Below are positions 36,227 to 44,368 of a stretch of DNA of 44,798 bases, piece by piece. The position numbers and the translations under genes are program-made. The notes below the pieces were generated by a model, which ran no database searches, was not told the origin of the DNA, and saw nothing but the letters and a program-made list of their open reading frames with translations. Positions within the stretch are counted from its first letter, which is position 1; the number at the start of each line of letters is the position of its first letter. Origin of the DNA: Marinilabiliaceae bacterium (GTDB taxonomy: Bacteria; Bacteroidota; Bacteroidia; Bacteroidales; Marinilabiliaceae); NCBI GenBank assembly GCA_016933045.1, contig JAFGBR010000071.1:1-44798 (forward strand). The letters are read 5' to 3'.

Positions 36227-38485
36227 ATGAATTTATATAGCATTACATTTTTTTTATCTGTATTTCTATTTTTAGGATGTAGGTCAAATATTGAAGAAAA
36301 AGAAAATAATGAAAAAAAGGAAAAATATAACTGGAAAAATGTTCAGATTGTCGGAGGTGGTTTTGTTGATGGTATAATATTTCATCCAACAGAAAAAAAT
36401 CTTCGTTATGCCCGTACTGATATGGGAGGGGCTTACCGTTGGTGTGAAAATGAACAAAGATGGATACCTCTATTAGACTGGGTTTCGTACGATAATTATA
36501 ATTTGGTTGGAGTTGAAAGCATTGCACTCGACCCTAACAATCCTGATATGATATATATGGCATGTGGTACATATACCCGGCCTTCGGTTGGATACGGTGC
36601 TATTTTAATATCGTCCGACAGAGGAAAAACATTTGATATAGTTAAAGTTCCAATAAAATTTGGTGGAAATGAAAATGGTCGTGGCAATGGCGAACGATTG
36701 ATTGTTGATCCTAATAACAGTAATATTCTTTACCTTGGAACACGTCGCAATGGTATGTGGAAAAGTACCGATAAAGGTAGTTCATGGGAGAAATTAACTT
36801 CTTTTCCTGATTTTAGTGATCATGTCGAAGAGAATAACCCAAGTAAATATTGGCAGGGAGGAAGTGGAATTAACGTTGTTTTGATTAATCCAAAATCGGG
36901 TGATAAAAAAAACGGGAGCAGCGATATTTATGTAACAGTTTCGTTACTCGATAGAGATAATTTTTTTAGAAGTAATGATGCAGGAAAAACTTGGGAGTCT
37001 GTTTCGGGAAGCTATATAAAAAACAGACCAACTCAGGCTGCTTTAGCTGACGATGGTACAATTTATATTACCTATGGATCAAATGCCGGCCCATGGCCGA
37101 TGAATGATGGTGCTGTTTGGAAATATAATATTAATAACGAAGAATGGACTGATATTACACCTGACAAACCAACTGAAACATACAAATTCGGGTACGCATC
37201 AGTAGCTCTTGATGCCTCAGATGTTAATACTGTAATAGTAACAACTTATTATCGTCCCGGCAGGTTGGGTGGCGAGGAAATATTCGTAAGTCGTGATGGT
37301 GGTAATACATGGAATGGTGTGTTTAATAACGGTAAAAAATTTGATTACTCCCGTGCTCCTTATGTCCATCATACACCTGTTCATTGGATGTTCGATATTG
37401 AGATTAATCCATTCGATCCTAATCATGTAATCTTCACTACCGGTTATGGAGGGCATGAAACATACAATTTTACCGATACTTATAAAGGTGATACAACTAT
37501 TTGGCATGTAATGAGCAGAGGTATTGAGGAGACTGTTGCTTTAGAGCTTTTAAGTCCGCCTAAAGGTGCTCAGTTATTAACCGCTATTGGCGATTATTGC
37601 GGGTTTAGCCACTTCGATTTGGATAATCCCTGTTCTGATGGTTGTTACACTAATCCACATTTTAGTAATACCAATGGGATTGCCTGTGCTGAGTTGAACC
37701 CCGACATTATAGTACGTGTTGGTGTTGGATCGCACCATGTAAATGGATCGACTAATATTGGGTATTCAATAGATGGGGCTAATACTTGGAATCCCTGTCA
37801 TTTGGCTCCTACACCTGAAAGTAAATATGGGCATATTGCAGTATCGGCCAATGGTAAAACATGGATTTGGACACCGGAGAATCAAAAACCATATATCACA
37901 CGTAATCAGGGCGATAGCTGGGTTCAAATTGAGCAGTTACCTGAAAATTTACGAATTATTGCAGACAGAGTTAATCCTTCAGTATTTTATGGTTCTGATG
38001 TTTATTCCGGTCGTTTATACATCAGTACCGATTCTGGATACTCTTTTTCATATAAAGATTTGTTACTTCCGCAAGGGAACCCAAAGGTAGGTTATTTCAG
38101 AGGCGACAACCGTGGCGGACAAGATCGTATATATGCTACTCCAGGATTTGAGGGTGACTTGTGGTTTCCGGCATTCGATGGAATAATGCATTCGACCGAT
38201 ATGGGCGATCATTTTGAGGCCATTTCAACGGTTCAGGAAATTCATGCATTTGGCTTTGGTAAAGCTAAAGCCGGCATGTCATACCCGGCTATATATATTG
38301 TTGGACGTATTAACGGTAATTTTGGTATTTATCGATCAGATGATAAAGCTCAAAATTGGGTTAAAATAAATGACGATCAGCATCAATATGGTTTGATATT
38401 GCACATTACTGGCGATCCTAAAAAATATGGACGTGTTTATGTTGGTACTCATGGCAGAGGAATTGTATATGGCGATCCTTTTTAA
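36227..38485 (+). CDS. GH74 endo-xyloglucanase lipoprotein
   Basis: A 752-residue glycoside hydrolase of family 74. A lipoprotein signal ends in FLFLGC (Cys18). The two seven-bladed propellers follow, with the family opening WKNVQIVGGGFVDGIIFHP and the catalytic Asp65 in YARTDMGGAYRW. Blade repeats of the ISSDRGKTF and KSTDKGSSWEKL type recur throughout. The C-terminus ends VGTHGRGIVYGDPF, a classic closure of the family. GH74 enzymes cut the xyloglucan backbone. An acidic stretch follows the lipid Cys (RSNIEEKENNEKKEK), which resembles a Bacteroidota surface-export signal, so the enzyme probably faces outward. It is divergent from hybrid regulator 2 and alone on its transcript. The second catalytic Asp was not located with certainty. 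Confidence 0.93.
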   Translation: MNLYSITFFLSVFLFLGCRSNIEEKENNEKKEKYNWKNVQIVGGGFVDGIIFHPTEKNLRYARTDMGGAYRWCENEQRWIPLLDWVSYDNYNLVGVESIALDPNNPDMIYMACGTYTRPSVGYGAILISSDRGKTFDIVKVPIKFGGNENGRGNGERLIVDPNNSNILYLGTRRNGMWKSTDKGSSWEKLTSFPDFSDHVEENNPSKYWQGGSGINVVLINPKSGDKKNGSSDIYVTVSLLDRDNFFRSNDAGKTWESVSGSYIKNRPTQAALADDGTIYITYGSNAGPWPMNDGAVWKYNINNEEWTDITPDKPTETYKFGYASVALDASDVNTVIVTTYYRPGRLGGEEIFVSRDGGNTWNGVFNNGKKFDYSRAPYVHHTPVHWMFDIEINPFDPNHVIFTTGYGGHETYNFTDTYKGDTTIWHVMSRGIEETVALELLSPPKGAQLLTAIGDYCGFSHFDLDNPCSDGCYTNPHFSNTNGIACAELNPDIIVRVGVGSHHVNGSTNIGYSIDGANTWNPCHLAPTPESKYGHIAVSANGKTWIWTPENQKPYITRNQGDSWVQIEQLPENLRIIADRVNPSVFYGSDVYSGRLYISTDSGYSFSYKDLLLPQGNPKVGYFRGDNRGGQDRIYATPGFEGDLWFPAFDGIMHSTDMGDHFEAISTVQEIHAFGFGKAKAGMSYPAIYIVGRINGNFGIYRSDDKAQNWVKINDDQHQYGLILHITGDPKKYGRVYVGTHGRGIVYGDPF

Positions 38486-38564
38486 TTTTTATTATTGTTT
38501 TTAATGTTTGTTTACCAATGAATAAATAATTGTATTTTAATTTGACTTTCTAAAAGTCATTGTT

Positions 38565-39455
38565 ATCATTCTTATTAATAAACATACAGTTCCTGTAATT
38601 GACAATCCGGTTAGGTTAAGTCAATATTCAAAGGGCCTGTTTGATAAAATACCTACATTAAACAGTATTAAAAAAGCTATCAAAGCAGGTCGGTTACATG
38701 TCAATGGTTTTCGTGGCGAAACAGGAACATGGATAAAAAATGGTGATATAATTGAGTTATACGATTCAGAAGTCAATTCTCCTAAACCTTATAAAATGCG
38801 TTTGCATATTGTTTATGAGGATGATTTTTTAGCAATTATTGTTAAACCAGCCGGCATATCGGTAAGTGGTAATCAATATAGAACCATCGAAAATGCATTA
38901 TTGGATAATGTTAAAACAAGCACTCAATCAAATGCTTTAAAATGGCCACGTCCTGTTCATCGTTTAGATAACCAAACAAGTGGGTTGTTAATTGTTTCAA
39001 AAACCATTGATGTACATGTTAAACTGGGGCAAATGTTTGAGCAGAAACTAATATCGAAATATTACTATGCTGTTGTTATGGGTAAAGCAGATGTGGATGG
39101 AATAATCTCTACTCCCGTAAATATGCAATCTGCTGTTACTCTTTTCGAGCGTATTAAAATAGTACCTTCTTTACGAAATGAATATTTATCTTTATTAAAA
39201 CTATCTCCTCAAACTGGTCGAACTCATCAGTTAAGAATTCATCTCTCGCAACAAGGATGGCCTATTCTTGGCGATAAATTATATGGCTTCAAAGGAAATA
39301 TACTTTTAAAAGATGGCTTATATTTATGTGCTACCTCTCTTTTGTTTAAACATCCAATTACAAATGAGGTTTTAGATATCTCAACTCCTATTCCACATAA
39401 GTTTTTAAAACGTATGCAAAATGAAGAGCGAAGATGGATTAAATATAAGGTGTAA
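38565..39455 (+). CDS. RluA-family pseudouridine synthase with S4 domain, non-canonical start
   Basis: The catalytic domain has HRLDNQTSGLLIVSKT with the nucleophile Asp (Asp135 from the start used here), KPAGISV near the N-terminus and the QTGRTHQLRIHL block. The first ATG (38796) would cut off the N-terminus, but the same frame is open back to a TAA at 38538-38540. It reads as a full S4 RNA-binding domain: VRLSQYSKGLFDKIPTLNS, IKKAIKAGRLHVNG, then TGTWIKNGDIIEL. No ATG, GTG or TTG exists in that stretch. Start candidates by homology are ATC at 38565 or ATT at 38568 or 38574; I used 38565. Either a rare ATT/ATC start or a mutated start codon explains this. The enzyme would modify uridine in rRNA or tRNA; the target is unknown. 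Confidence 0.82.
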   Translation: MILINKHTVPVIDNPVRLSQYSKGLFDKIPTLNSIKKAIKAGRLHVNGFRGETGTWIKNGDIIELYDSEVNSPKPYKMRLHIVYEDDFLAIIVKPAGISVSGNQYRTIENALLDNVKTSTQSNALKWPRPVHRLDNQTSGLLIVSKTIDVHVKLGQMFEQKLISKYYYAVVMGKADVDGIISTPVNMQSAVTLFERIKIVPSLRNEYLSLLKLSPQTGRTHQLRIHLSQQGWPILGDKLYGFKGNILLKDGLYLCATSLLFKHPITNEVLDISTPIPHKFLKRMQNEERRWIKYKV

Positions 39456-39600
39456 TAATTATTACAACTACTTTAAATATGATTTGTGTTGCTCGAATAT
39501 ATATTGCAATGTCAAATTATTATAATGTTTATTGCATGCTGGCTGTTTTTTGATTTATCAATTTGTTTTTCTTTTTTGTAGCGATGGAAAGGGATTTAAA

Positions 39601-40140
39601 TCAATCTACCCAAACAAATATCAGGACTAAAACTATACCCAAAACCATCAACCAGACACCCCGGTTTAAAAAACCGTTTCTGCCGTTTACGATACCTAAT
39701 CCTGAGATTGCCAGAAATATCAATAAAAAAGCATACATATCAGCAATACAAATCCATCCTTTTTTTTTGTTGTTATGTAATTGGTTCAAAAAAGTAATTA
39801 GTGTGCGTTTTTTGTAAATCTCATAGTAAGCCTCACCACTTGTTTTATTATAATATCCGATTCCGCTTTCTAAAAATAGTTTTATTTGACTGTCGGATTC
39901 TTTATAATGGTTTATTACTATCGGAATGTTCGAATTCCAGTATTTAATAAAAGCTTCATCTTGAAGTTTTTTAGGGAACCCAATGGTAAATCCCTTGGTT
40001 TTTGTGGCCGAAAAAAGGTTTTTGTGCGATAAGAAAAAACCGGAAAGGGCATAAACTAAGGTTATGCCCACCGCTAAATAGCCAATATCTCTGTGTAATA
40101 CACGAAACCAGCGTTGTACTTTCTTTTTATTCCAGAACAT
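39601..40140 (-). CDS. PepSY-associated membrane protein
   Basis: A 179-residue inner-membrane protein. Its N-terminus RWFRVLHRDIGYLAVGITLV and ALSGFFLSHKNL (about residues 10-41) is the hallmark of PepSY-associated TM proteins. A periplasmic region (about 45-115) contains a PepSY-like strand pattern with GIGYYNKTSGEAYYE. Two more helices at about 133-150 and 160-178 follow, the first preceded by LNQLHNNKKKGW. Such proteins often accompany iron-siderophore or heme receptors and may reduce or guide the metal. It overlaps the upstream lipoprotein gene by 14 bases, which shows co-expression, and belongs to the flavodoxin-DUF2023-receptor operon. The precise role is inferred. Confidence 0.8.
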   Translation of the reverse strand: MFWNKKKVQRWFRVLHRDIGYLAVGITLVYALSGFFLSHKNLFSATKTKGFTIGFPKKLQDEAFIKYWNSNIPIVINHYKESDSQIKLFLESGIGYYNKTSGEAYYEIYKKRTLITFLNQLHNNKKKGWICIADMYAFLLIFLAISGLGIVNGRNGFLNRGVWLMVLGIVLVLIFVWVD

Positions 40141-40660
40141 AATTGTCTGCTTCTATGTTATAATTTATATAATAGGGTATTTCGCCATTTGCTATTTGAT
40201 GTTGAATATTTTGGATAAAAGTTATTTCTTCTTTAAAGTGCAGGGTGCCTTCCTCGCCTTTATGACCTTCTCTCATTTTATTTTCCCATTCTTTTACCAT
40301 TTTTTCATCCATCTTAACAGATATTAGTTTTCCTGTTACTTTTACCTGTTTCCCTGTTATAGAAGCATCAACTGCCGGAAATTTGTTGCCAAGTTCAATT
40401 TTTATAAATTGGTTTTCGTTGTTTCCAATAATTTTGAAACGTTTCCATGTGTGTTTACACGCGTGTTCAATGATGCCTACAACATGAATGGTCTTACCTG
40501 ATAATGATTCGCCTTTTGCAAACACATCATCAACAGATAAATAACTGATTTTTTTTACCTGGTTTTTTGTTTGATTGTTTTGTTGGCTATTTGTTTGATT
40601 GCAGGCACTAGCAAAAATCAATAATGCTGTAAATACGAAAATTGAAATAATCTTATTCAT
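40127..40660 (-). CDS. OB-fold-like lipoprotein of the uptake operon
   Basis: A 177-residue lipoprotein with the lipid Cys at about residue 20 (FASACNQ). After an Asn and Gln-rich linker, the body reads SLSGKTIHVVGIIEHACKHT, then FIKIELGNKFPAV and VKVTGKLISVKMDE. That strand pattern resembles an OB-fold as seen in small nucleic-acid or metal-binding exported proteins. A Cys-His element (HACKHTWKRF) lies at about 68-77 and could hold a metal. The C-terminal part is charged, with GHKGEEGTLHFKEEITF. I do not recognise a named family. It overlaps the PepSY gene by 14 bases and follows the TonB receptor by 144 bases that hold the palindrome cluster. Confidence 0.72.
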   Translation of the reverse strand: MNKIISIFVFTALLIFASACNQTNSQQNNQTKNQVKKISYLSVDDVFAKGESLSGKTIHVVGIIEHACKHTWKRFKIIGNNENQFIKIELGNKFPAVDASITGKQVKVTGKLISVKMDEKMVKEWENKMREGHKGEEGTLHFKEEITFIQNIQHQIANGEIPYYINYNIEADNYVLE

Positions 40661-40709
40661 CTGTAAATAATTTAAAAATTAAGGCCGGATAGCCTGTTTT
40701 GAAATTTTG

Positions 40710-40787
40710 GGGGAACTCGCATGTGAATTCTCATCCGTGTTTCCCGATATATCGTGACAAGTCGTGTTTTTAACGAACATGCTCGTT
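40710..40787. repeat. Cluster of three palindromes between the receptor and lipoprotein genes
   Basis: Three inverted repeats follow one another. The first, at 40710-40745, is a 36-base imperfect palindrome centred on GAATTC in which 15 of 18 positions pair (outer arms GGGGAAC and GTTTCCC). The second, CGATATATCG at 40745-40754, is perfect. The third, at 40772-40787 (AACGAACATGCTCGTT), has one mismatched pair. Nothing else in the window repeats them. They may be a REP- or MITE-like element, an RNA structure that separates expression of the two genes, or operators. Confidence 0.55.
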
Positions 40788-40804
40788 TCATAATTTATAG
40801 TTTT

Positions 40805-43114
40805 TTATAAGTGAAACGTTAGTAAAATTTTAAAATTTTTTCCCATTGCAGGGATATATGAGCCAAAAGGCTGATAATCGGTATCGAAAATATTCTTTAC
40901 CATAAAGCGTAGTTTCGGGTACCCGGGTAGTGAATTTGAGTTTAAACCTAATGAAAAGTTAAAAACAGTATGCGGGTCCGACGGAATGTAGCCCCATGGC
41001 CCACCCTCAGTTCCCTCGGGGATTGATGCAATTCTATTTTGTGCAGTAGCATACTCAGTTTCAAATTTTAGAGAATAATCCGTAAGCCATTTTTTATTGA
41101 TTAATCCTCGATAATTAATTTCGCCTGTTGTTTTGAAAGGTGGCATGCCGAACAACGGTTCATTGTTTTCTTTTGACATATCAATCCCATACACATAAGC
41201 AGCACCTATGCCAACATTCAAGGTGTTTGAAGGTGCAAACACATTATTGAAACCATAAGATGCCGACATTTCGACACCCATTAGTTTTGCATCGGTATTT
41301 TTATAAGTAAAATCCACGTCAGGGTTGTTTGCAACAGGAGTTTCGTTTATAAAATCTTCTAATACGTTATAGAAAAGCGCGAAATCATATTTTAATTTTT
41401 GTTTTAGGGCAGAACCCCTAAATCCGGCATCAAAGTTCCAACTATATTCAGGCAACAAATCGGGATTTCCTAATTTTATGCCCTTGCAACTTATTATTGT
41501 CGTAAAAAGTTCTTCGGTAGTTGGCATACGAAATGCCCTGCCGGCATTGAAGGAAAAATGCGTATTTTCATTAAAAGAATATACCATTCCTGCATTACCA
41601 CTAAAAGCATTTCTGTTTTCGCTCCTTTCAATATCCTCTGGACTTTGTCCTTCAACAACTTCGGCTAAATCATAACGAAAACCTAAAACAATTCTGATTT
41701 TTGGGTTTATGTTCCATTCATCGTTTATAAATATACCAAAATTCTGTTGTCCTGCATTTGAATATCCTTCAATTTGTCCCTGTGTGTTATTGTAATAATC
41801 AAATACGTCTGTCGGATTATCTAAACGAAAAATATAACCATCAACACCGGTAGTTAGTTTATTGTTTTTTGCGACATTAAGAATCGTATAAAACCTTCCA
41901 CCCCCATTATTATCTTTGTAATGTACCAAGTCGAGCGAAGACAACTTATCGCTTATCGTGCTGTATTTATATTGATAATAATCGCGCCAACCGTTATCAT
42001 AGTATAAATTTAGATTTACTGATACAATAAATTTATTTGGGGAATAGGTATAAGCAATATCTGTATGTATATTTTCCTCTTCGTTTCTTACCGCTGTAAA
42101 CCGTTTTGTTGGGCCATTAAAACCACGGGGTTTTCCCCAATCTCCATAATGATAGTTGGCATTTAGTATAATTTTGTGTTTGTCGAAAAATTTATACCCT
42201 GTATTTATAGCAAAATCCCTGTCTTCAACATTGCTGTTTTCGGCAATTTCGCCACTACCATAAATCATATTATCGGTTTTTCGATATTTTGTATTCATTG
42301 AAATTCCAAACTTCTCCTTTTTATGACAAAGCTTTATCATTTCCAAAAATTCATTATTGTTACTGCTATATCCTGAATGTAATTGAATGCTGTTTTTGTT
42401 ATCACCAAAAGGTTCATTACTAATTACATTGATAATTCCGGAAATTGCGCCACTGCCATAAATAACAGAAGCCGGGCCTTTAATAACTTCAACTTTTTTG
42501 GTGTCGTAAATATTCATATCCTGACCAAAATACCCACCCGGGAAAGTACCAATTCGTTGATTTCCATCTTTCATTATAATTAGCCGGTTTGAATTTAAAC
42601 CACGCAGTATTATTGGTGAATGATATTCCCAAATTTGAGTAAAACCCGGAGTTGAAGCAACCATATCAATCATGTTGGAATTCATGTTGTCCACAATTTC
42701 CCTGTGAGAAATAATATTTGCCGGAGTTGTTAGTTTTTCCAAAGATTGTTCGTATAAACCTGCCGAAATTACAACATCAGAAAGTTGTATTGCTTTTGGA
42801 GTCAGATAAATATTTATATTGCCGGAAAACAAACTGTCAGTAACAATGATTTCTTTTTTATCATAGTTTATATGGCTTACAATGATGACAGTTTGTTTTT
42901 TCGAGGTAATACTTATTTTAAACCGCCCCAAAGCATCGGTAGTTGTCCCAGTTGCCGAGTTTTTTACGGAAATATTGGCAAATACTATAGGGTTATCACT
43001 GTTTTCTTCATATACCACACCATTAATTTCAAAAAATTGTTGTGAAAAAATAATTGTGGGCAAAACCACAAAACAAAACCACAATGCCCATTTAATATAT
43101 TGATAGTGTGTCAT
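40805..43114 (-). CDS. TonB-dependent outer membrane receptor of an iron/metal-type operon
   Basis: A 769-residue receptor. A signal peptide (about residues 1-24) precedes a carboxypeptidase-like domain (about 28-110, GVVYEENSDNPIVFANISVK). The plug domain (about 118-235) has the SPIILRGLNSNRLIIMKDGN and VEVIKGPASVIYGSGAISG blocks. The barrel has the FSFNAGRAFRMPTTEELF and LGNPDLLPEYSWNFDAG blocks typical of siderophore, heme or cobalamin receptors. The C-terminus ends KNFKILLTFHL. It has no SusD partner. It overlaps the DUF2023 gene by 23 bases and belongs to an operon with a flavodoxin, which points to iron limitation. The ligand is not known. Confidence 0.9.
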   Translation of the reverse strand: MTHYQYIKWALWFCFVVLPTIIFSQQFFEINGVVYEENSDNPIVFANISVKNSATGTTTDALGRFKISITSKKQTVIIVSHINYDKKEIIVTDSLFSGNINIYLTPKAIQLSDVVISAGLYEQSLEKLTTPANIISHREIVDNMNSNMIDMVASTPGFTQIWEYHSPIILRGLNSNRLIIMKDGNQRIGTFPGGYFGQDMNIYDTKKVEVIKGPASVIYGSGAISGIINVISNEPFGDNKNSIQLHSGYSSNNNEFLEMIKLCHKKEKFGISMNTKYRKTDNMIYGSGEIAENSNVEDRDFAINTGYKFFDKHKIILNANYHYGDWGKPRGFNGPTKRFTAVRNEEENIHTDIAYTYSPNKFIVSVNLNLYYDNGWRDYYQYKYSTISDKLSSLDLVHYKDNNGGGRFYTILNVAKNNKLTTGVDGYIFRLDNPTDVFDYYNNTQGQIEGYSNAGQQNFGIFINDEWNINPKIRIVLGFRYDLAEVVEGQSPEDIERSENRNAFSGNAGMVYSFNENTHFSFNAGRAFRMPTTEELFTTIISCKGIKLGNPDLLPEYSWNFDAGFRGSALKQKLKYDFALFYNVLEDFINETPVANNPDVDFTYKNTDAKLMGVEMSASYGFNNVFAPSNTLNVGIGAAYVYGIDMSKENNEPLFGMPPFKTTGEINYRGLINKKWLTDYSLKFETEYATAQNRIASIPEGTEGGPWGYIPSDPHTVFNFSLGLNSNSLPGYPKLRFMVKNIFDTDYQPFGSYIPAMGKNFKILLTFHL

Positions 43115-43499
43115 TAATAGTTAATTTACTTATGATTTTACATTGTTTCAAGTATCTTGAATATTGTTGTTCCCTGCTATAGCCGAGCATAATGCCAAGC
43201 ATAAAATCCTGCTCAGGTGTGAGTTTGTTCAAAGATTCGACCCGAAATGACTTAACAATTTCTACGCACTCTGGATTTCCAAAAAAAATATTGATTTTGG
43301 TTTCATTTACTTCTGAAATCCAGAAATGAACAGCTTTCATGTTCAAAAGATATATGGCTTTCTTCTTTTCATTTCTTTTCATTGTGTGTAACACCATGTT
43401 ACGGATACCTTTTTTGTATTCGTAAATATGATGTTTTAACACTTGCATATCTGCTGATTGAAAATATTTGCAGTTAAATGGATTCTCCGATTGTTTCAT
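43092..43499 (-). CDS. DUF2023 family protein
   Basis: A 135-residue protein. The conserved core is HHIYEYKKGIRNMVLHTM (about residues 23-40), then INIFFGNPECVEIVKSF (about 70-86) and LNKLTPEQDFMLGIMLGYSR (about 90-109), ending QCKI. These are hallmarks of DUF2023, which in Bacteroidota is found next to flavodoxin genes, as here. Function is unknown; a partner of flavodoxin is likely. The start used is the ATG that overlaps the flavodoxin stop by one base (TAATG), giving strong coupling. A second ATG at residue 18, nearer the usual family start, is a possible alternative. Confidence 0.9.
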   Translation of the reverse strand: MKQSENPFNCKYFQSADMQVLKHHIYEYKKGIRNMVLHTMKRNEKKKAIYLLNMKAVHFWISEVNETKINIFFGNPECVEIVKSFRVESLNKLTPEQDFMLGIMLGYSREQQYSRYLKQCKIISKLTINDTLSIY

Positions 43500-43996
43500 T
43501 AATTAAATTCAGCTTTTAACTGTTCCACCCACTTATCAACCCGTTCGTTTGTTAAAATACTTTCGTTGTCTTCATCCAAAGGAAGTCCTATGAATTTTCC
43601 GTTCATTTCGGCTTTCGATGCTTCATACCCGTAACCATCAGTGTCCACAAACCCAGTAATCTTACAGCCATTGTATAGAATGGATTGGTATATTGTACCT
43701 ATCCCATCAACAAAACTGTCGGAATAAGATGCCCCATCACCTAAACCAAACAATGCAATGGTTTTACCAGTTAAATCGGTTTTTGCGAGTTTTGGGAGAA
43801 AATTATCCCAATCATCCTGCAAATCGCCAACCCCCCAAGTAGAGGTACCTAAAATTAGATTTTGATAGTCGGCGATTTTGTCTATTGGATTATCCGCAAC
43901 ATTATAAATGTCGGCATTCAACTTTACTGCTATTTGTTTAGCTATGGTTTCGGTATTGCCAGTAGTAGAGCCGAAAAAAACTGCTGTTGTCTTCAT
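43499..43996 (-). CDS. fldA: Flavodoxin
   Basis: A 165-residue long-chain flavodoxin, a small FMN electron carrier that replaces ferredoxin when iron is scarce. The FMN phosphate loop is FFGSTTGNTETIAKQI (about residues 7-22). The isoalloxazine-binding loops are GTSTWGVGDLQDDWDNFLP (about 51-69) and ALFGLGDGASYSDSFVDGIG (about 81-100). The long-chain loop follows in DTDGYGYEASKAEMNGKF (about 118-135). It is followed by DUF2023 with a one-base overlap and lies directly after a broken small gene. Its position at the head of a TonB-receptor operon fits induction by iron limitation, though no clear Fur site was found. Confidence 0.95.
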   Translation of the reverse strand: MKTTAVFFGSTTGNTETIAKQIAVKLNADIYNVADNPIDKIADYQNLILGTSTWGVGDLQDDWDNFLPKLAKTDLTGKTIALFGLGDGASYSDSFVDGIGTIYQSILYNGCKITGFVDTDGYGYEASKAEMNGKFIGLPLDEDNESILTNERVDKWVEQLKAEFN

Positions 43997-44003
43997 ATCT
44001 ATT

Positions 44004-44340
44004 TTAATTTAAATTAATGTTATCTATTCTAATTTTTTTGTATTTGATTTTTGCCGGTTTTGTTTTAGGTATAAGTAGTTTTTTTAATTCTAAAAATTCG
44101 GGTAAATCTAACGCCACGTAAGTATCCTTGCATTTTAGGTGAAGGAGTAGTTTCCTGCGGTTTTGTGCATTTTTGTTACGGGCTAACCAAAATTTTTAAC
44201 CTATTGAATTATCATAATCGGTAAAGAGAGAGTTCTTTAAAAGATATTCTTATGAACAGATTACCAAATTCAAGATGTACTATATTATGGTAAGGACAAA
44301 TAAATATTTGACCGTAAGGGGTTGGGTTAATTAATTTCAT
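44004..44340 (-). pseudogene. Broken small DUF6686-like gene upstream of flavodoxin
   Basis: From an ATG at 44340 the minus strand reads GQIFICPYHNIVHLEFGNLF, then FKELSLYR and a TGA at 44212-44214. One frame over, from about 44220, it reads DYDNSIG, a TAA at 44196-44198, then KFWLARNKNAQNRRKLLLHL and ALDLPEFLELKKLL to a TAA at 44004-44006. Joined, these give a protein of about 111 residues, and the span of 337 bases is one base more than a multiple of three. The pattern (CPxx...hLEFGN, then NRRK..., then an LxELKKLL end) resembles a small Bacteroidota family that I recall as DUF6686, with a His in place of the second Cys. One frameshift and one stop are needed, so it is probably dead. It ends seven bases before flavodoxin. 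Confidence 0.55.
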
Positions 44341-44368
44341 TACTAAGGTTTATTAATTTTTTTGAGAG

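Noticed and set aside
39563-39817. 84-residue plus-strand ORF
   Set aside because: Antisense to the PepSY-type gene; composition is that of a shadow frame.
43997-44040. Possible Fur site before flavodoxin
   Set aside because: The sequence is AT-rich with no convincing inverted repeat, so no operator is claimed.
44017-44121. 34-residue plus-strand membrane-like ORF
   Set aside because: It is antisense to the C-terminal part of the broken DUF6686-like gene, whose reading is more coherent.
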